Of a stretch of DNA of 45,305 nucleotides, positions 40,344 through 45,305 are shown in pieces. How positions within the stretch are numbered: the stretch's first letter is position 1; the number at the start of each line of letters is the position of its first letter. Position numbers and translations under genes: made by a program. A model generated the notes under the pieces. The model was given only the letters and a program-made list of their open reading frames with translations. It had not been told where the DNA came from and ran no database searches. The DNA comes from Ornithinibacter sp. Its GTDB lineage: Bacteria; Actinomycetota; Actinomycetes; Actinomycetales; Dermatophilaceae. The stretch covers positions 1 through 45,305 of the forward strand of contig JAQSWG010000007.1 in NCBI GenBank assembly GCA_029266735.1. Reading direction: 5' to 3'.

Positions 40344-40855
40344 TCATCGCGGAGCGACGCGCAGCGCCCTTGATGCGGCCCGGAGGCGGGCGGAGAGTGG
40401 AGCGCAGGGTCGGCGGCTCTTGGTCAGGTCAGCCGGAGTCTGACCCGTCTGCACGAGTCGGCTTCTTCCGGTCAGACGGTGTCGGAGCCGCTGAAGGGGT
40501 GTCCGCCAGGCTTTGGCGACGGTTCCGTCTGGCAGGGTCAGCGTCCAGGAGATCTCGGTGTTTCCGCGCTTCTTCGTGACCTCGTCACCGCGTCCGTGCA
40601 GGTACGCCAAGCCTCGGCCGAGCTGCTTCCCTACGGCGTCGGGCTGATCTTCCACGTCGTATTCGTACTCCGGGATGGAGTACCGATGGCCCAAGCCGAG
40701 AGGAACGCGTCGCTGCCGACGTCGAGGCTGAACCACCGACTTGGATCGGATCGGAGCGTTACGAGCAGGTTGTCGTGCTCGTCGAGCTTCCACGCGACAG
40801 CCGAATCCTCGTCGAGCAGCGTCCTGGCGGCGGCAAGCAGCGACTGTGAGGGCAC
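40344..40855 (-). pseudogene. small protein gene split by a frameshift, unknown function
   Basis: The first frame starts at ATG 40855 (PSQSLLAAARTLLDEDSAVA, then SRWFSLDVGSDAFLSAWAIG) and a second frame takes over near 40685 (YSIPEYEYDVEDQPDAVGKQ, LGRGLAYLHGRGDEVTKKRG) to the stop at 40344. One missing base around TCGGTAC joins them into a continuous product of about 170 residues. The protein is mixed alpha/beta with a very basic C-terminal tail. No family is recognised. It lies inside the island. Confidence 0.5.
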
Positions 40856-41121
40856 GCACGCAGGGTAGATGGACGGGACCCCTGTCGGGTGCGATTCAGC
40901 GTGGGGCGCGACGGGGTGCGCGTAGGGCGCGAAGCGCCCGGAGCGCGGGGTCCCTGTCGCGGGCCCGCGCTCTTGAACCAGTAAGGAAAGTTCTCACGGC
41001 GCTCCGGCCGACATGCTGGACCTACTGTCATGCCGATGAGCGGTCGTCGCCAACGGCGTCCGCCGTCGATGCGCGAGCGCGGGGAGGGCACCCGTCAGAC
41101 CGTAACGACCGAGGCCCGGTT

Positions 41122-42090
41122 TCAGCCAGCCGGATGGTACGCCACGCGGAAACCCAGGTTGCCCGTGGTGCTGTCCGGGGTGTTGCTGCTGCGCGAGTCG
41201 ACCCGGTACCGCCAGCAGTAGCTCTCGTGGCACAGGTAGGAGCCACCGCGCATGACCCGTGACGTGCCATACGACGGCCCGGGCGGCGCCAGACGGGGCG
41301 AGCGCGCGTAGTAGGTCGGGTCGAACCAGTCGGCGCACCATTCCCATACGTTTCCGGTCATCTCGAACAGGCCGAGGTCGTTCGCGGGGTAGCTGCCGAC
41401 CGGGCAGGTCCCGACCCAGCCGTCCTCGCCCGTGTCGTTCCCGGGGAACTGGCCCTGGAAGACGTTCATCAGGTGTCGTCCGCCCGGTTCCCGTTCCTCG
41501 CCCCACGGGTAGTGCTGGCCGACCCGAGTGCCGCGGGCAGCCTTCTCCCACTCGGCCTCGGTCGGCAGCCGTCCGCCGGCCCACTGGCAGTAGGCCACGG
41601 CATCCGACCAGCTGACGTGGACCACCGGTTGGTCACCCCGTCCGGTGAGGTCGCTCTGCGGGCCCTCCGGGTGCCGCCAGTCGGCGCCCTCCACCTCGCG
41701 CCACCAGGGCGTCGCGGCGACAGCGCGGGTCGGGGAGAAGTTGTCGGGGAGCAGGCCGCCGAAGACGAAGGAGTTGCCGAGTTCCTCTGCGGTGGTGCGG
41801 CGCCCGGTGGCCTGAACGAAGCCGTCGAACCGGTCGTTGGTGACCGTGTGGATTTCCAGGAGGAAGCCTGGCAGGTCCACCTCGTGGACCGGGCCTTCGC
41901 CGTCGCGGGGGTACCGGCGTGGGTCGTTGGTGCCCATGAGGAAGGTGCCGGCGTCAACGGACGCCGTCGCAGCGCGCCGGACCGCGACGCCCGCCACGCC
42001 TGGACCGGATCGTTCGGCAGGTTCGTCGGGGCCGAGACCGGCACCGTGGTGGGCGGGTCCGTCGCGGGCTGGGGTGCAGCATCCGTTCAT
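41122..42090 (-). CDS. formylglycine-generating enzyme (sulfatase-modifying factor)
   Basis: A 322-residue copper-dependent oxidase that converts the active-site Cys of sulfatases into C-alpha-formylglycine. True FGE features are present: AGTFLMGTNDPRRYPRDGEG near the start, VSWSDAVAYCQWAGGRLPTE, ALFEMTGNVWEWC-type DLGLFEMTGNVWEWCADWF, and the copper-binding pair Cys287 and Cys292 in GGSYLCHESYCWRYRVDSRS, followed by NTPDSTTGNLGFR. The start is set at ATG 42090 (MNGCCTPARDG), 26 bases after the sulfatase stop. The longer open frame upstream is antisense-phase noise inside the sulfatase. The pair forms one operon with its substrate. Confidence 0.93.
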   Translation of the reverse strand: MNGCCTPARDGPAHHGAGLGPDEPAERSGPGVAGVAVRRAATASVDAGTFLMGTNDPRRYPRDGEGPVHEVDLPGFLLEIHTVTNDRFDGFVQATGRRTTAEELGNSFVFGGLLPDNFSPTRAVAATPWWREVEGADWRHPEGPQSDLTGRGDQPVVHVSWSDAVAYCQWAGGRLPTEAEWEKAARGTRVGQHYPWGEEREPGGRHLMNVFQGQFPGNDTGEDGWVGTCPVGSYPANDLGLFEMTGNVWEWCADWFDPTYYARSPRLAPPGPSYGTSRVMRGGSYLCHESYCWRYRVDSRSSNTPDSTTGNLGFRVAYHPAG

Positions 42091-42116
42091 GGCTGCGTGG
42101 GTTGGGTCTGGCCGGG

Positions 42117-44489
42117 TCACTGCCTGGCCATGGCGATCCGGAGGCGCTCGTCGGGGGAGATCAGGTGGTCGTGGTCGTCGGTGCCGACGTCGAGCTGCAC
42201 CCAGTGGATCTTCCCGGTGAAGCGGCTGCTGCGGGCGGTGTAGTCGGGTGTGACGGTCGTGCCCGACTCGGAGCCGATGTCGGTGGTCTCGTCGGCGGAG
42301 AAGATCATCGGCTGGGTGGCCCCGACACGGCCGGTGCCGACCGGTTCGCCGTCGTGGAAGAGGGTGACGTCGCCGCCCTTGGCCAGCCCGCCGCCGTCGT
42401 AGGCGAACTCCATCCGCAGCTGGTGCCGGCCCGCCGGGATCGGTTCGTCGGCCAGGGTGGTGAACTCCTGGATGCCAAGAACGTTGTAGACGAACGCGAG
42501 CCGCCCGTCCTTGACGTAGACCGCCCAGCCGCCGAACCGCCCGCCCTGAGCGATGACGACGCCGGTGACTCCACCGTCGGGGACGTCGACGTCGGCGGTG
42601 ACCGAGAACGACTTGTTCTTGATGCTTACCACGCTGTTCTCCGACAGCCGGCCCATCCCGGGGAAGAACAGCTGCGAGTTGCCTCGGATGAGGGTCGGGC
42701 GGCCGGCGGTGGACGGCTCGAGGCGTTCGGCGCTGCGGTCGTCGATTGGCAGCACGTTGTACTTGGTGGCTTCGATGAGCCAGAGCCGCTGCAGCTTCGC
42801 GAGCATCTCGGGGTGGTCGGCGGACAGGTCGTGGGCCTGGCTGTAGTCGACGTTGCCGTCGTACAGTTCCCACACGTCGTCGTCGAATGCCGGCAGCGTG
42901 CCGCCGACCAGGACCCAGGGCGTCTTGTGCTTGGTGACCGCGCTCCACCCGCGGTGGTAGATGCCGCGGTTGCCGAACATCTCGAAGTACTGCAGGTCGT
43001 GACGTTCGGCCTCTGTCGGCTGGTTGAAGCTGTACAGCATGCTGGTGCCCTCGATCGGCGCCTGCTGCACACCGTTGACCATGACCGGTTCGGGAAGCCC
43101 TGTTGCCTCCAGGATCGTCGGTGCCAGGTCGATGACGTGGGTGAACTGGGAGCGCAGCCCGCCCTTTTCCTCGATGTTGCTCGGCCAGTGCACGATGGTG
43201 CCGTTGCGGGTGCCACCCCAGTGCGAGGCGACCTGCTTGGTCCACTGGAACGGGGTGTCCATCGCCCAGGCCCAGCCGACCGAGTAGTGGTTGTAGGAGC
43301 TGGGGGAGCCGAACTCGTCCATCTTGCTCAGCATGAACTCGGGCGTCTCCAGTGCGGCCATCCCGTTGAAGTTCGCCAGCTCGTTGAACGCCCCGTTGAG
43401 CGTTCCCTCGGCCGAGGCTCCGTTGTCGCCGATGATGTAGTAGATCAACGTGTCGTCGAGGATCTCAAGCTCCTCCAGGGTGTCGATCAGCCGCCCGACG
43501 TGGTGGTCGGTGTGCTCCAGGAAGCCGGCGTAGACCTCCATCTGGCGGGCCAGCACCGGCTTGAGCTCGTCGGGCATGTCGTCCCATGCGGGGATCTCCT
43601 CATGGCGTGCGGTCAGCTCCGCCTCGTCTGGGATCACTCCCAGCTCCTTCTGGCGGGCGAAGGTCCGCTCACGCTGCGCGTCCCAGCCGTCGTCGAACTG
43701 GCCCGCGTACCGGTCGGCCCACTCCTTGGGCACGTGGTGCGGCGCGTGCGTGGCACCGAGGGAGAAGTAGACGAAGAAGGGCTTGTCCGGCATCAGGGCC
43801 TTCTGCTGGCGGATCCAGCCGACGGCCTGGTCGGTGAGGTCCTCGGTGAGGTGGTATCCCTCCTCCGGGGTGGCCGGCGGCTCGACCGGTGTCGTCCCGT
43901 CGTACAGCGCCGGGTCCCACTGGTTGTTCTCACCTCCGATGAAGCCGTAGAACTTCTCGAACCCACCCCCGCCGGAGGGCCACGCGTCGAACGGGCCCAT
44001 CGGTGAGGACTGCCATACCGGCACCTCGTGGCACTTGCCGAACTGGGCCGTGGAGTAGCCGTTCAGCTTCAACGTCATCGCCAGAGGCGCCTTGGTGTTG
44101 GGCCGAAGCGAGCTGTTCCCCGGCGCCGACGTCGCGGTTTCGGTGATGCTGCCCATCCCGACCGAGTGGTGGTTGCGACCGGTCAGCAGCGCCTGCCGTG
44201 TCGGGGCGCACAGCGCCGTGGTGTGGAAGCGGTTGTACCTCAGCCCACCCGCCGCGAGGCGTTCGGCGATCGGCGTTTGACACGGCCCGCCGAACGCGCT
44301 CGAGGCCCCGAACCCGACGTCGTCGACCAACACGATCAGGACGTTGGGGGCACCTGCGGGTGGCAGCAGAGGCTCTATCGGTGGAAAGGCCGTGTCCGGG
44401 TCCTTCGCGTCGTAGGTCGTCAGACCCGACGCCGGGCGATCCGGGATGGGCAGCATCGTGCGGGCATGGCGATCGGGTGACGCAGTCAT
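42117..44489 (-). CDS. arylsulfatase (type I, formylglycine-dependent)
   Basis: A 790-residue hydrolase of sulfate esters. The FGly signature is ALCAPTRQALLTGR with Cys94 and Arg98 (CxPxR). Metal ligands include Asp56-Asp57 (VLVDDVGFG) and Asp355-Asn356 (IIGDNGAS); THAPHHVPKEW and KCHEVPVW supply further active-site residues. The C-terminal 200 residues (from about 590) form a beta-rich domain seen in long arylsulfatases. No signal peptide is visible, so it acts in the cytoplasm or leaves by a non-Sec route. I prefer ATG 44489, with GAGGTGG upstream, over the GTG at 44501. The maturase gene follows directly. Confidence 0.93.
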   Translation of the reverse strand: MTASPDRHARTMLPIPDRPASGLTTYDAKDPDTAFPPIEPLLPPAGAPNVLIVLVDDVGFGASSAFGGPCQTPIAERLAAGGLRYNRFHTTALCAPTRQALLTGRNHHSVGMGSITETATSAPGNSSLRPNTKAPLAMTLKLNGYSTAQFGKCHEVPVWQSSPMGPFDAWPSGGGGFEKFYGFIGGENNQWDPALYDGTTPVEPPATPEEGYHLTEDLTDQAVGWIRQQKALMPDKPFFVYFSLGATHAPHHVPKEWADRYAGQFDDGWDAQRERTFARQKELGVIPDEAELTARHEEIPAWDDMPDELKPVLARQMEVYAGFLEHTDHHVGRLIDTLEELEILDDTLIYYIIGDNGASAEGTLNGAFNELANFNGMAALETPEFMLSKMDEFGSPSSYNHYSVGWAWAMDTPFQWTKQVASHWGGTRNGTIVHWPSNIEEKGGLRSQFTHVIDLAPTILEATGLPEPVMVNGVQQAPIEGTSMLYSFNQPTEAERHDLQYFEMFGNRGIYHRGWSAVTKHKTPWVLVGGTLPAFDDDVWELYDGNVDYSQAHDLSADHPEMLAKLQRLWLIEATKYNVLPIDDRSAERLEPSTAGRPTLIRGNSQLFFPGMGRLSENSVVSIKNKSFSVTADVDVPDGGVTGVVIAQGGRFGGWAVYVKDGRLAFVYNVLGIQEFTTLADEPIPAGRHQLRMEFAYDGGGLAKGGDVTLFHDGEPVGTGRVGATQPMIFSADETTDIGSESGTTVTPDYTARSSRFTGKIHWVQLDVGTDDHDHLISPDERLRIAMARQ

Positions 44490-44580
44490 GGCCGCATCCA
44501 CCTCTCGATTGGGGACGTGAACCCCTCATCATCGGCCGTACAGCACTCACCCGACAAGGGTGGCTTTGGGCGCGGGGTGC

Positions 44581-44592
44581 GCGGACGTCCGC
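44581..44592. promoter_or_regulatory. 12-bp palindrome upstream of the sulfatase gene
   Basis: GCGGACGTCCGC is perfectly self-complementary, 92 bases before the sulfatase start. Short GC palindromes are frequent in such DNA, so the support is weak. Confidence 0.25.
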
Positions 44593-44619
44593 ATCTGCAG
44601 CCGTAGGGCACTTGCCACG

Positions 44620-44635
44620 ACGGTGCGAGCACCGT
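44620..44635. promoter_or_regulatory. inverted repeat between sulfatase and integrase
   Basis: ACGGTGC-GA-GCACCGT has perfect 7-bp arms and a two-base centre. It lies 131 bases upstream of the sulfatase start and just before the point where integrase similarity begins. It could be a regulator site or a stem-loop. Confidence 0.4.
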
Positions 44636-44705
44636 CTGGCGCCGGGCGCTTGTCGCAGTCCCGTCGGGGACACTGGGGGAACACCGACCGTAGCTTCGAC
44701 AAGGA

Positions 44706-45169
44706 GTCAGCCGTGGGTGGTTGAGAGCGTGACGGAGGTCGGCGGCCGGTCGGAGTGGTCGACGCCGAAGACGCACGAGACCCGGTCGGACCCTGTGCCC
44801 AGGTCGCTGGTCGAGTTGCTCCGGGTGGCCTGCCAGGGCAAGCCCGGTGACGACGTCGTGTTCTCAGCACCCGGTGGGGGACCGTTGCGCCTGGGCAACT
44901 GGCGTCACCGCGTCTTCGATCCTGCCTGCGCGGCGGCTGGCCTCGTGGGAGTGACGCCGCACGACCTGCGGCACACGGCGGCGTCGCTGGCCATCGCCGC
45001 CGGGGCGAACGTCAAGGCGGGCCAGCGGATGCTGGGTCACGCCTCGGCCGCGATGACGCTGGACATCTACGCCGGGCTGTTCGGGGACGACCTCGACGGC
45101 GTGGCGGACGCGCTGGACGATCTTGCGCCACAAACGCGCCACATCAGGCCTGGGGAGGTCGCATCATGA
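44706..45169 (+). pseudogene. tyrosine-type phage integrase, C-terminal part only
   Basis: About 150 codons of the catalytic domain of a tyrosine recombinase: VVESVTEVGGRSEWSTPKTH, then GDDVVFSAPGGGPLRLGN, then TPHDLRHTAASLAIAAGANV (His-x-x-Arg), QRMLGHASAAMTLDIYAGLF (His and the nucleophile Tyr). The first catalytic Arg and the whole N-terminal DNA-binding domain are absent; similarity starts abruptly at about 44706. The frame is open further upstream but that part is antisense to the sulfatase gene. It ends 44 bases from the tRNA-Met gene, the normal place for an integrase relative to its attachment site. Confidence 0.85.
45127..45143. repeat. 17-bp repeat in the integrase 3' end
   Basis: GCCACAAACGCGCCACA, identical to 40243-40259 near the left attachment repeat and in the same orientation. 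Confidence 0.55.
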
Positions 45170-45213
45170 TGCTGGCGGCGGTCGTCGTGGCAGGGCTGAC
45201 CTGCGGAAACGTC

Positions 45214-45290
45214 TGGTGGGGCGTGTCGGGCTTGAACCGACGACCGACGGATTATGAGTCCGCTGCTCTGACCGACTGAGCTAACGCCCC
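45214..45290 (-). tRNA. tRNA-Met (CAT anticodon, elongator type), CCA encoded
   Basis: The minus strand folds into a full cloverleaf. The acceptor stem is GGGGCGT with ACGCCCC, the D stem GCTC/GAGC, the anticodon stem GCGGA/TCCGT enclosing CTCATAA (anticodon CAT), and the T arm GTCGG-TTCAAGC-CCGAC. Discriminator A and an encoded CCA follow (45217 down to 45214). The G1-C72 pair and lack of three GC pairs in the anticodon stem exclude an initiator tRNA; an Ile-type tRNA with a modified CAT anticodon cannot be wholly excluded. Its 3' half is the attachment site of the neighbouring island. Confidence 0.95.
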
Positions 45291-45305
45291 GCTGCCGGAC
45301 GGCAT

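Larger units (their letters stand above)
40101..45258. mobile_element. tRNA-Met-integrated genomic island (about 5.1 kb, decayed)
   Basis: The element is bounded by the direct repeats of the tRNA 3' region at 40101-40143 and 45216-45258. It contains a truncated tyrosine integrase beside the intact tRNA, a sulfatase with its maturase, and one frameshifted small gene. The integrase has lost its N-terminal half, so the island can no longer excise itself. A second copy of the 17-bp integrase 3'-end sequence at 40243 suggests that more than one related element has inserted here. Confidence 0.75.

Noticed and set aside
42091-43245. Upstream extension of the FGE frame
   Set aside because: It lies inside the sulfatase gene in another phase and shows no family similarity; FGE proteins of normal length begin near 42090.
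1-45305. Apparent excess of TATGCC/GGCATA in GC-rich DNA
   Set aside because: A rough count gives about 16 on both strands against about 13 expected at roughly 70 percent GC, so there is no excess.
1-45305. CRISPR arrays, rRNA genes, replication origin
   Set aside because: I found no regularly spaced repeats, no rRNA sequence, and no cluster of DnaA-box-like sites.

Overview
The window is about 45 kb of GC-rich DNA from an actinobacterium, possibly a Micrococcales or Intrasporangiaceae-type organism. The taxonomic call rests on base composition, frequent GTG starts, four-base ATGA/GTGA gene overlaps and gene families typical of that phylum; no rRNA is present to settle it.

Layout. 1-964: the end of a TrkH/KtrB potassium channel gene and its TrkA/KtrA regulatory partner. 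1009-4217: a flavoprotein relic, a membrane alpha/beta hydrolase, a membrane protein and a frameshifted secreted protein. 4353-7654: a complete glutamate-type ABC importer (gluA-gluB-gluC-gluD order, minus strand) with a strong stem-loop between the binding-protein gene and the permeases, divergent from a DAO-family FAD oxidoreductase (7764-9167). 10122-14873: a translationally coupled three-gene unit (HD-like plus degenerate cyclic-nucleotide-binding protein; free-standing cyclic-nucleotide-binding protein; membrane transporter-like protein with a HEAT-like tail). 14887-17716: an M29 aminopeptidase and an FMN glutamate-synthase-like protein. 17890-21374: small genes, including an ArsR/SRPBCC operon with two clear operator palindromes. 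21647-23377: an intact thioredoxin-reductase-like flavoprotein; decayed relatives lie at 18590-19170 and 1009-1138. 23485-24884: an IS256-type insertion sequence with perfect target duplications and a frameshifted transposase.

25036-33604 is the most interesting part: five same-strand genes that overlap at every junction. They encode an unrecognised three-part protein, a class III nucleotidyl cyclase/ATPase regulator, a phytoene-desaturase-like FAD oxidoreductase, a second unrecognised protein that repeats the helical plus beta layout of the first, and a polyprenyl diphosphate synthase. I infer an isoprenoid-linked system under cyclic-nucleotide or STAND-type control; I know of no description of it.

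33719-39876: a small membrane protein, a coupled pair of membrane proteases (CPBP and M28), a relic in which phosphoketolase is fused by deletion to acetate kinase, a DUF429-like relic and a secreted trypsin-like protease. 40101-45290: a small integrated island bounded by the 3' part of a tRNA-Met gene, which is repeated at 40101. It carries a sulfatase with its formylglycine-generating enzyme, a frameshifted small gene and a truncated tyrosine integrase next to the intact tRNA.

Several broken genes carry apparent single-base losses, so some may be sequence errors rather than true pseudogenes.
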